A DNA stretch of 15,000 bases from Botryococcus braunii (lineage: Eukaryota > Chlorophyta > Trebouxiophyceae). Made by a program: the position numbers and the translations under genes. Positions 5,909 through 13,353 of the stretch are shown here, piece by piece. The notes under the pieces are model-generated. The model saw only the letters and a program-made list of their open reading frames with translations. It ran no database searches and was not told the DNA's origin. The first letter of the stretch is position 1. Each line of letters begins with the position of its first letter. The stretch is taken from assembly GCA_002005505.1 (NCBI GenBank), contig KV908465.1:347630-362629 (forward strand), written 5' to 3'.

Positions 5909-8394
5909 GCGCGCGCGCGAATGCACACCTCACTTGGTACATATTTTTAGGTGCAACCACCCTCGCCCCTATCAAAACAACCACCCCCGCACCCGCTGGC
6001 ATTGAAGATGCTGGCCAGTGAGAGGCGAACTTCGAGGGCTCCTGATGCTCTGTGGGTGGCTGGTCACGGGGAAGGGGAGCGCGTGGGAGAGGGGGGGGGA
6101 GGAGGGGGAGAGGGAAGGAGGAGAGAGACAGGGAGGGAGGGGGGATGAAGGGAGGGAGGGTGGGTGGGATAGAGATACATCTTTATGTGGAAATAGATAT
6201 TTCGATGCATACAGATGGATAGGTAGAGTTCCCAGAGGGGGGGGGGGAGGGGAGTCAAGCTTTTCGACTGTTTATGCGGGAGCAGACATCCAATCTCGGA
6301 TCCTGCCCCGAGTTGTCGTTCGAGCCTGTCGGTAAGGTGCGCTCTTCTGGATTTGCTCTATACTGTCCCACCGCCTGTCCCACTCTGTTGAGATGTCATG
6401 CTAGCCTGCCCATTTTTGGCTAGCCTGCCCATTCTTGGCTAGCCTGCCCATTCTTGGCTAGCCTGCCCATTCTTGGCTAGCCTGCCCATTCCTGGCTAGC
6501 CTGCCCATTCTTGGCTAGCCTGCCTATTCTTGGCAAGCCGGCAGAATGCTCCAGGTTTCACGACAGTAACCCAGAACTCTGGAACTCCTTTTCCAGAGAA
6601 TTCTGGAACTCCTTTTCCAGATCCCACACGAGTGTCTGCTGCTGTCTTTCTGACAGGCTTGTCAGGGAGTTGTACCGTAATTTTTTATTTAATCATCCAT
6701 CCGTGGGGGGCTTGGGGGCGGGGCGCGCAGGCCGGAGATAGTGGGCGGCAGCGTGGACGGCACGGTGCGCTGCTTCGACGTGCGGGCGGGCTCCTGCTAT
6801 GTGGACGACTGCCACCACCCAGTCACCAGCCTGGCCATCAGTAATGATGGCAACTGCATCCTGGCCTCCTGTTTGGACGGTTGGGCCCCATTCCCCCGGG
6901 GGTTTTACTAATGGTGGCAACTGCATCCTGGCCTCTTCTGCGGATGCCCCCCGGGGGGGGGGGGGGGGGCATTACTAATGATGGCAACTGCATCCTGGCC
7001 TCTTGTTTTGAGCGTGGGGAGGGCATTACTAATGATGGCAACGGCATCCTGGCCTCTTGCTTGGAGCGTGGAGAGGGCATTACTAATTATGGCAACTGCA
7101 TCTTGGCCTCTTGTTTGGACGGCAGGGGATTTACGATAGGAGTGATAGCAACTGAATCCTTGCCTCTTGTTCTAAAGTGGAATGCCCATGCACTTCCAGC
7201 ACATCTAGTCATCATCATGTGTGAGCTGTATCATTCATTTGTTCCGTCTTGCCTTCGTTCGTTCATTCGTATTTTCTTTTGTTCATCCATCCATCCATCC
7301 ATCCATTCATTTCATTCATTCATTCATTCATGCATGCATGCATTCATTCACTCATTCATCCATTCATTCATGCATGCATTCATGCAAGCTGGAGAGTTGA
7401 TGGAGAGGGGGGGCGAGGCCTGTTGCAGGATGTTTGAGGCTGCTTGATAAAGGCAGCGGAACCCTCTTGGCCTCGTACAGTGGGCATGAGCAGAAGAACA
7501 CGCGCATGGATTGTGGCCTGACTCCTTCGGATGCTTATGTTGTGGCGGGCTCTGAGAACGGTGCGGGTCCTGCCCATGAACACTGTTTAGGATTTGAATT
7601 TCTGAATCATGGAACACTCTATCCTAAAGAGTGTTGATAAACACTCTTCAAGTGTTGATAAACCCTCTTTAGGATTTTGAATTCCTGAGTCCCGGAAAAC
7701 TCTTCCTGCATTTCCCAAGGAATGCCGTCCTAAATTTCTACTGGAACCCGCTGCCGGCGCTGCCCGTCAAAACAGTTGAAAGGAAACATTACATCCAGAG
7801 AGATCGCATTCAGAACCTATCAAAACAGCTGGAAACAAGGAAACATCACGTGTTAATACTTTGCATCCAGACCGTTTTCAGTTTTCAAAAGTGGTCCCAC
7901 CCAGGTCCTGCCCAATTAGTGAAAGCGGGCGTCCCATGGGGTCCCCCCCCAATCAGTGAGCCTGGGGGCGTCACAGGGTCCCGTCCAATCAGTGAACCTC
8001 GGGGTCCCTCAGGGTCCTGCCTAATTAGTAACGGCGGGCGTCCCATGGGGTCCCGCTCAATCAGTGAACGTGGGGTCCCACAGGGTCCCGTCCGGATAAT
8101 GAACCTCGGGGTCTCACGGAGTCCTACCTGATCAGTGATTGCTGGCGTCCCGTGGGGTCCCCTTCAACCAGTGGGTTTGAGGGTTCCTCGGGGTCCCATC
8201 CAATTAGTGCCTCGTCTGATAAAGGGCTGGTGCGGCGGATGACAGGGAAGGTGCACTACTGGGACCTGGTGGAGGAAGCCATGGTGGAAAGCTTTGCTGC
8301 CCACGAGGGCGCAGTATGCTCCTTGGCCGTGCACCCGTCCGAGCCCTGCCTGCTCACAGCGGGCGCTGACGGCCTCGTCAAAGTTTGGAACTGA
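3419..8394 (+). CDS. WDR83/MORG1 seven-bladed WD40 protein, 8 exons
   Basis: Eight exons (3419-3562, 3737-3794, 3887-3935, 4488-4587, 5223-5371, 6731-6879, 7429-7560, 8246-8394) join with GT-AG introns and matching phases into 930 nt, or 309 residues plus TGA. Human WDR83 is of similar size (about 315). Seven WD repeats are visible at roughly residues 24-57, 66-98, 108-140, 150-184, 191-223, 232-268 and 276-309. Family signatures include [21 protein letters not shown] and LDxxLRLLDK. In mammals this protein is a MAP kinase scaffold (MORG1) and is also found in spliceosome preparations; its role in this organism is inferred only. The start MSD resembles plant orthologues but lies under an overlapping uORF. 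No stop, frameshift or missing blade was found. WD40 families are large, but the end-to-end match makes WDR83 the clear best call. Confidence 0.93.
3737..3794 (+). CDS. WDR83 exon 2
   Basis: It encodes residues 49-67 ([19 protein letters not shown]), completing blade 1 and its WD-type dipeptide position (WN). The acceptor is gtacag, after purine-rich sequence. It ends in phase 1 before the donor gtgcat. Phase and similarity together fix both ends. Confidence 0.92.
3887..3935 (+). CDS. WDR83 exon 3
   Basis: This 49-nt exon encodes residues 68-83 plus two bases of codon 84 ([16 protein letters not shown]). It holds the GH of blade 2. The acceptor is atgcag and the donor gtaagc. It is easy to miss because it is short, but skipping it would break both the frame and blade 2. 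Confidence 0.9.
3942..3970 (+). repeat. Telomere-like motif in intron 3
   Basis: Close behind the intron 3 donor the sequence reads as three to four imperfect heptamers of the CCCTAAA type (AACCCTAAAACC, then TAAACCCTAG). It is too short to be an interstitial telomere. It fits a telo-box-like element or chance, and it points to a plant-type telomere repeat. Confidence 0.5.
4318..4430 (+). repeat. TG dinucleotide tract in intron 3
   Basis: A pure TG run covers about 4318-4382 (some 32 units). It is followed by GCGATCGCGCGC and further mixed TG/GC steps to about 4430. Alternating purine-pyrimidine sequence of this length favours Z-DNA. It lies about 60-170 nt upstream of exon 4. Confidence 0.95.
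4488..4587 (+). CDS. WDR83 exon 4
   Basis: It encodes residues 84-117, from Q84 through [12 protein letters not shown] and [11 protein letters not shown], closing blade 2 and opening blade 3. The acceptor is gtgcag and the donor gtagag after GCG. If the donor is ignored, the frame continues only to a TAA at 4606-4608. Confidence 0.92.
4740..4861 (+). repeat. Compound CT-GT-GC tract in intron 4
   Basis: A CT run (about 4747-4768) passes directly into a GT run (4769-4835), then a GC run (to about 4850), and ends in six to seven C and five G. It is preceded by 120 nt of C/T-rich sequence starting at the exon 4 donor. Confidence 0.95.
5077..5190 (+). repeat. C run and 12-bp tandem repeat in intron 4
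   Basis: C tracts broken by one A (5077-5097) end in CAG, an unused AG. From 5112 to 5190 there are six and a half copies of a 12-bp unit close to AAATCCCGACAA, each with one to four differences. The array stops 33 nt before exon 5. Confidence 0.85.
5223..5371 (+). CDS. WDR83 exon 5
   Basis: It encodes residues 118-166 plus two bases of codon 167, covering the rest of blade 3 ([17 protein letters not shown]) and the start of blade 4 ([13 protein letters not shown]). The acceptor gtccag has a purine-rich approach (GGGAGAGAGGGCG). The donor is gtaatg. The exact first residues (LAYG) follow from phase 0. Confidence 0.9.
5579..5589 (+). promoter_or_regulatory. Box B-like motif, possible SINE relic in intron 5
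   Basis: GGTTCAAATCC matches the RNA polymerase III B box (GGTTCRANNCC) exactly and sits in a T-arm-like context, followed by CAC. A clean acceptor stem and a properly spaced A box are missing; the nearest candidate, GTGGCCTTCAAGTGG, is too close. A degenerate tRNA-derived SINE is possible, and so is chance. Confidence 0.25.
5675..5919 (+). repeat. CA tract ending in CG tract, intron 5
   Basis: About 220 nt of CA repeat are interrupted by a few CC doublets and CATA steps. They pass into about 13 CG units (5894-5919). This is the longest simple repeat in the window. The interruptions at near-regular spacing suggest internal duplications of a CA block. Confidence 0.95.
6091..6169 (+). repeat. 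G-rich block in intron 5
   Basis: The transcribed sense strand carries many G runs of three or more separated by A, T or AGA. It ends in GGGAGGGAGGGTGGGTGGG, which fits the four-tract G-quadruplex pattern with loops of one. A further G run lies at 6237-6247. Confidence 0.8.
6401..6533 (+). repeat. 19-bp tandem array, seven copies, intron 5
   Basis: The unit CTAGCCTGCCCATTCTTGG is repeated seven times without gaps. Copies differ only at one or two positions: C or T at 15, an expanded T run in the first, and a T for C in the last. Such homogeneity implies recent expansion. Confidence 0.95.
6576..6624 (+). repeat. Duplicated 24-bp hairpin unit, intron 5
   Basis: TCTGGAACTCCTTTTCCAGA occurs twice, 24 bp apart (near 6578 and 6602). 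Each copy is itself a dyad, TCTGGAA paired with TTCCAGA, so each could form a short hairpin. Confidence 0.8.
6731..6879 (+). CDS. WDR83 exon 6
   Basis: It encodes residues 167-216 plus one base of codon 217: blade 4 ([17 protein letters not shown]) and most of blade 5 ([19 protein letters not shown]). The acceptor gcgcag follows a G-rich stretch with no pyrimidine tract. The donor is the weak gttggg. Its last 38 nt are the first unit of a tandem array that continues into intron 6. Confidence 0.92.
6842..7190 (+). repeat. Tandem array derived from the end of exon 6
   Basis: The last 38 nt of exon 6, from TAATGATGGCAACTGCATCC, recur downstream in intron 6 at 6909, 6976, 7030, 7084 and, decayed, near 7143. 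The spacings are 67, 67, 54, 54 and about 59. Each copy keeps the part coding for [10 protein letters not shown]. Only the first copy belongs to the accepted exon. Copies at 6976, 7030 and 7084 share one frame. Intron retention would end the protein at TAA 6909-6911. Confidence 0.92.
7281..7386 (+). repeat. CATN tetranucleotide tract in intron 6
   Basis: A run of CATC, CATT and CATG units ends about 43 nt before exon 7. The CATG blocks form self-complementary GCATGCATGC strings. The tract probably supplies the pyrimidine-rich side of the intron 6 acceptor region. Confidence 0.9.
7429..7560 (+). CDS. WDR83 exon 7
   Basis: It encodes residues 217-260 plus one base of codon 261: the end of blade 5 ([13 protein letters not shown]) and most of blade 6 ([15 protein letters not shown], then AYVVAGSEN). 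The acceptor is ttgcag and the donor gtgcgg, which matches the donor consensus only weakly. Confidence 0.92.
7585..7705 (+). repeat. Direct and inverted short repeats in intron 7
   Basis: A block beginning TTTAGGATTTGAATTTCTGA near 7586 recurs in altered form near 7664 (TTTAGGATTTTGAATTCCTG). Between them AACACTCT pairs with AGAGTGTT around TATCCTAA, and GAGTGTTGATAAACACTC is a further dyad. It looks like local duplication plus a hairpin. Confidence 0.7.
7911..8215 (+). repeat. 36-bp minisatellite in intron 7
   Basis: About eight and a half diverged copies of a 36-bp unit resembling CAATCAGTGAACCTCGGGGT followed by CCCACAGGGTCCCGTC. The array runs almost up to exon 8, which starts 30 nt after it. 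Because 36 is divisible by three, the array stays open in one frame, giving a 12-residue periodic peptide, but that frame is outside the spliced product. Confidence 0.9.
8246..8394 (+). CDS. WDR83 exon 8 with stop codon
   Basis: It encodes residues 261-309: the end of blade 6 (GKVHYWDLV) and all of blade 7 ([15 protein letters not shown], then [12 protein letters not shown]), followed by TGA at 8392-8394. The acceptor is tgacag after a purine-rich stretch (GGTGCGGCGGA). The protein ends directly on the WN of the last blade, with no tail. Confidence 0.93.
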
Positions 8395-8707
8395 TCCTCT
8401 GTCATCAAAGGACATTCTCCGTCGTATGTGCAGCGCTCAAAGCGCCAGGGAAAGGAAAAGATGGGGACACATCGGTGTAAAGGCTTGGAACATGGCCAGT
8501 TGCGTGTTAGATAGTTGGCTGTGCCAATGATAGATGGCAGGTATTCATCTATCTATGTATATGCCCAATGGTTCTCTAGCATGGCATCCTGCTTCCCTCC
8601 GTAGGCTCGGGCGGGACCCGATGGGCAATCCCTCGATATCACAACGATTCTAGATTCTAGAACGTGGGTGGGGGTGGGGGGGGGAGAAAATGGAGGATGT
8701 TGGTCAA

Positions 8708-8757
8708 TGACGGAGTACCCGCCTCCCCCCTCCCCCCCCCCCCCGGGTACTCCGTCA
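8708..8757. repeat. 13-bp perfect hairpin with C-rich loop
   Basis: TGACGGAGTACCC (8708-8720) is matched exactly by GGGTACTCCGTCA (8745-8757), with 24 nt between them made of C and a few T and G. It could act as a stem-loop in the transcript if the 3' untranslated region extends this far. Confidence 0.85.
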
Positions 8758-9336
8758 GGAGGACCGCGGGGGGGGGGGGGGGACGGCGCGGAGGAGAAGA
8801 AGGAGGATGTCCGTCTTTGACGTAGGATCTTAGGATGGAGAATGCATTATGATCCTAGGATGGAGAATACATATGTCCGTCATTGACATACTGTAACGGT
8901 CTCCTCGAATGGCTATAGTCATTAGCTTCCGCCTGTGACATGTGGGGATTCTACTCGGTACCCGTTACAAGTGCTCCACCGGCTCTAGAGATCTTGGCGG
9001 GATATTCCTAGTTGGGTCCTATGTACTGCCTATCGACAGATCTGTCTTGACGTGTGAAGCCTGCAATTATAATAACCCCAAAAATATAGCGATAATTAGC
9101 TTATAAGCCTAGATGTGGCTTGATATTTTATAGAAATCTTGTGAATACGACCTGAACAGGCAGGTTGTGAATGCCAGGTCTGAGCCAACGTTGGTTCCTG
9201 AGGAAGATCTTAATCTTCTTCCGGCAGAAGCTGCGATGCCCCGGGCAAATCAAGTGATGCATAGAAGGGAGAAACAAATGTATGAGTAATTACCTTTATA
9301 AAGGGATTCATCACGGCAATGGCCACTCGGTGCTCT

Positions 9337-9403
9337 CCCCCCCCCCCCTTTCTTAAATGTTTACTCGCTAATAAACGCGTAAATATTTGTGAAAGGGGGG
9401 GGG
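9337..9403. repeat. Imperfect inverted repeat with C and G outer runs
   Basis: Twelve C followed by TTTCTTAAATGTTTA (9337-9363) pair imperfectly with TAAATATTTGTGAAA followed by nine G (9380-9403). As in the fold-back at 1254-1692, the outer ends of the arms are complementary homopolymers. Confidence 0.75.
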
Positions 9404-9567
9404 TGGGGAGAGGACGGAGAGAGCCGGGGGGGGGGGGTAACATTATTGTAACCTTCCCATGCACGCCCCAATGGTCGCATTGGACGTCATTTATAAGGCC
9501 TCCCATGGGCAAATGACTCCCAGGGGACAAGCAGCGTCGTTCACCGCTGCACCATACCCACAACTTC

Positions 9568-10296
9568 TGTTAGGATAGTTGGTATGGTTGGGGCCTGTTG
9601 TGTTGGAGTTGATGTCCGTCTTTGTAGAATCAGCACCTGTTCGCAACCGTAAGTATCTGTCACATACTCAAGCATTCGCATCAGTTACGACGGCGTCCTC
9701 GTAGCTGACCACCGCTGCCCACACATGTATATACTACATTTATGCAGCTCGCTCTGTCTCAACAGACAGAGAGCAATAACCTCCGATATTCTCTCACGCA
9801 GCCCACATGCACAAGTATAGCATGATATCAGTGAGAGCAATACTCCGGCAGGTCTCAGACAGGTCCGTCAGTGTTCACACTCAAAGGACTCTAGGCAACT
9901 CAAAGATGAAGTTTCAATTGTCTATTACATGGTGTTGTTTATTACCTTTTTGCAACCGTAAGTATCTGTCACATCCTCAAGCATTCGCATCAGTCACGAC
10001 GTCGTCCTCGTAACTGACCAGCTGTACGAGTCACGTACATTGCTCTCTATCAGTATCATACTTACACCAGTAACTAAACAACACCATGTCTTCCATCAAT
10101 GTACAAGTTTTATCAGGAGGTGTTCTTACCGCTGCCCACACGTGTATACACTACACTTATGCAGCTCGCACTGTCTCAACAGACAGAAAACAACAACCTC
10201 CGGAGGTCATTGATCAATCATGTAACACTCTTTCCGTGCACACCACGAACTGTCTCACTGTCTCATAAAAACCTCTTCCGCTCAGTTAACGCTACA
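9568..10296. repeat. Partly duplicated anonymous block
   Basis: The block at 9640-9797 recurs at 9950-10205. Both copies contain GCAACCGTAAGTATCTGTCA, CAAGCATTCGCATCAG and GCTGCCCACACRTGTATA, and both run into CTGTCTCAACAGACAGA, itself a dyad. The second copy has about 108 nt (10020-10127) missing from the first. No coding sequence is evident. The start near 9568 (TGTTAGGATAG) resembles an LTR start, but no matching end was found. Confidence 0.75.
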
Positions 10297-10926
10297 CCCC
10301 CACTGTCACTTTGTAAGTAAAAGTAGATGAGTAACCAAAATTAGACTCTGCCTCCTCAAAAACCTTTGATGTCCGATAGGTTTGGGCATCATGGTTACGA
10401 CCCGGGTTACCAATGTCTACACTACAAAAACTCCTTTTGTCATCTCTTTGCAACACAATGCTATGAAACCCTTTGTACGACTTGTATGTGGCCCCCACCC
10501 CATGCGGCCTTGTAATAGGAATGTGGCACCCGTCAATAGCACCTAAACGCCTTGGAAACCCTTGAACCTAAATGCCTCCAAGGTTTTCGTTTTATCCTTC
10601 CAACAATTGTATTTTTTCTTGTGACCCCATCGACTCTATTGAAGTCCACACAAGCATTTTGAGCAGTAGACCCACCAACCCTAAATATATGCTGCCACTG
10701 TGCGCCAACTTATACAAACCCATGGCAACGATGTGCTCTACACTTGGAGACTCCCTATAATTAGTGCCCTCCCTTCGCAGGCTTGGCCTAACAAGGTCGC
10801 AAATGAACTTGAATGTATCGGTATCCACCCTAAAACACGACGATGCGTGCCACACCTAGGGCGTCGCCAGAAGCGTGTCTGGTGCCTGTGGCGGTAGCCT
10901 CTTGCAGCAAGAACTACTAAAAACAT
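10297..10926 (-). pseudogene. PIF/Harbinger-like transposase, copy B, truncated
   Basis: Read on the minus strand, it begins with the basic block RGYRHRHQTRFWRRPRCG (10926-10850). It continues with FRVDTDTFKFICDLVRPSL and NYRESPSVEHIVAMGLYKL (10855-10700), and then VDIGNPGRNHDAQTYRTS near 10420-10370. It stops at 10297, before the VE-x-AFG block, so the third acidic residue is gone. Relative to copy A, about 344 nt (copy A 2242-2585) are deleted at an AA microhomology. The first catalytic stretch (GAID in copy A) is frameshifted. Frame changes near 10855 and stops between 10592 and 10498 confirm decay. Confidence 0.78.
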
Positions 10927-11022
10927 TCATTACCATTGCGCAACAGCACCAACAACACCAGGCACCGCGGTCTCTTCGGTGGAGGACTCCATCGGGGGAT
11001 CGAGGCCGACTACTGCCCTACG
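10297..11022 (-). mobile_element. PIF/Harbinger-like DNA transposon, copy B
   Basis: This fragment aligns to 1691-2780 and lies in the same orientation as copy A. Its right side passes from GCCCTACGGTACCCT straight into the large inverted repeat at 11023. Copy A at the same point continues into the 245-bp repeat. Neither side shows terminal repeats, so this is a fragment. Confidence 0.7.
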
Positions 11023-11942
<920 letters not shown>

Positions 11943-12174
11943 GTCAGTGAGCTTTGTTCATCATCGTTCATTGCTTTAAACTTTCATGGCGGGCTTCAAA
12001 GTGGATCGATGATATACACTTAACATCATGCGCGCGCGATATAGCTCACCGTACTGAACTTCCCACTTGCATGACAACGGGGTGACACGCCGGGAGCAAC
12101 TAAGCCCTTCTCCCTCCCCCCGGCGGGGCAGCAATGTTGTACCCGCAAGTGAAGAAAAGATCGCCTCTCCGTGT
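11943..12174 (-). other. Probable 3' untranslated part of the gypsy remnant
   Basis: Between the TAG of the chromodomain frame and the fold-back there is no frame of interest. If the element is read on the minus strand, this would be the spacer before the polypurine tract and 3' LTR. A CG-rich GCGCGCGCGATAT lies at about 12029-12041. Confidence 0.4.
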
Positions 12175-12636
12175 CTAAGTCCGCCTCTTCTTAGGCGCAG
12201 TATTCTTAGTTGCTGAGGCATGCTCATTAGTTCGCTTCATAGTACCGTTGCCTGCAGCCGCGATACCTTTCGTGCGCTTCCTTGTTCCCACTTTCTTATT
12301 GAGAGCGCGACCAGCCCAGTACTCCTGGACAACCTCTTGGGCATGTTCTATCAATCCTGCTTCTGGTTCCCATGAGTTACGCTCAGGCCCGTAGCCTTTC
12401 CATTTTACCAAGTATTCTTTGTTCGGAGCATGGTGCGCAGCCTTCTTCTCTCGATGCATCAAAATACACTCCACCTCGTATCCCCAATCACCATCAATCC
12501 AATCTGGCGGAGGTGAGGGAGCCACATTGACACCCTTATGATATGGCTTCAACACCGACACATGAAACACATTTTGAATGGTGTACTCATCAGGCAACTC
12601 CAGCCTATATGCAACAGCGCCAATTCTAGCCCTACG
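12175..12636 (-). pseudogene. Ty3/gypsy integrase tail with chromodomain, truncated
   Basis: The open minus-strand frame of 153 codons begins RIGAVAYRLELPDEYTIQNV and continues FHVSVLKPYH. This is the typical C-terminal end of Ty3/gypsy integrase, just after the GPY/F module. A chromodomain follows at about residues 52-107, with YEVECIL, YLVKWKGYG and SWEPE supplying the aromatic-cage positions (Y, W, Y). Chromodomains of this kind steer chromovirus integration to marked chromatin. A basic tail (KKVGTRKRTKG and later KKRR) ends at TAG 12177-12175. Upstream, the frame hits TAA at 12639-12637, exactly at the junction with the dispersed repeat, so protease, reverse transcriptase, RNase H and the integrase core are absent. 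A TTG at 12597 is not a meaningful start. Confidence 0.85.
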
Positions 12637-12883
12637 TTACCCTATACATCCATTTGGCAGAAGCAAAATCAGCAAATTCTGTGTACGATATACATGAATC
12701 GGTATTTGTGCTGGTCGATTCCAGGGTTTGAGAAAAGGTTGTGCCGCAATCCAAGAAAAATAGGTGGTTGATGTGCGGTGTGGACATGATCCGATATCCT
12801 GTATATAGGGATTACGAGCACGAATCACGTGCCCCCGTTCCTTTCGGATCGGGATCCAAAATCGAGTCGGTGTGAACGGACCC
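12629..12883. repeat. Dispersed repeat, second copy (about 255 bp)
   Basis: This is the same sequence and orientation as 2766-3008, beginning GCCCTACGTTACCCTATACA and ending GTGTGAACGGACCC. The first 150 bp are about 93% identical by eye and the rest is more diverged. Here it truncates the chromodomain frame. Without Harbinger coding sequence next to it, it looks like a separate short element or a captured transposon end. Confidence 0.85.
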
Positions 12884-13264
12884 TTTCACCTGAAAGGCTT
12901 TAAGTGACAGGGGACTCCGAGTCGATTCGTTAGATGCTCAGCCAACGATTGGTTGGTTAAGGCCTCAACGTTGGGTCCTTGTCCAGGTAGTCTTTTTTCT
13001 TTGGTCCTCTTTTCCCTTCCCCTTATGTTTGTGTCATGGGGCCCCCCTCGCTCCCTGCTTCTCGGTGCTTATAAGCTTTTAACCCAACTTGGGCTACCGT
13101 GCACGTGTGGACGGTTGCAGACAACTTGATGTGGAAGACTTCTATTAGAAGTGTGGCTAACCAACGGTCTAAACATCTAATACCACCACAGCATAGAAGT
13201 ATCAGCTCCCCCAGGGGTATTAAACAAAATCCCCTGGAACGTCATAGCAAAGAAATTATTTTGT
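12884..13264. other. No gene seen
   Basis: Anonymous sequence. A short dyad, TCCCCCAGGGGTA, lies at about 13207-13219. Nothing resembling the missing integrase core follows the dispersed repeat, so the repeat is not a simple insertion within an otherwise continuous retroelement. Confidence 0.5.

Positions 13265-13353
<89 letters not shown>

Larger units (their letters stand above)
8395..9567 (+). other. 3' flank of WDR83, no gene seen
   Basis: This is presumably 3' untranslated region followed by intergenic DNA; the polyadenylation point cannot be fixed. It holds G runs (8675-8687, 8769-8782), two hairpins listed separately, and a duplicated GGATGGAGAATGCAT-like block near 8834 and 8859. Short frames are present but none has recognisable similarity. 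Confidence 0.5.

Noticed and set aside
5562..6021. Long open frames rich in Thr-His or Cys-Val over the CA tract
   Set aside because: They are dinucleotide repeats read in several frames on both strands and lie inside WDR83 intron 5. The same holds for the frames over 4201-4608, 4474-5245 and 13099-13473.
7850..8131. Open frame with a 12-residue Gly/Pro/Ser-rich period
   Set aside because: It is the translation of the 36-bp minisatellite inside intron 7 and is not joined to any exon in phase.
9568..10127. A possible LTR starting TGTTAGGATAG
   Set aside because: No second copy of this start, no matching ACA end with target duplication, and no primer-binding site or coding region were found.
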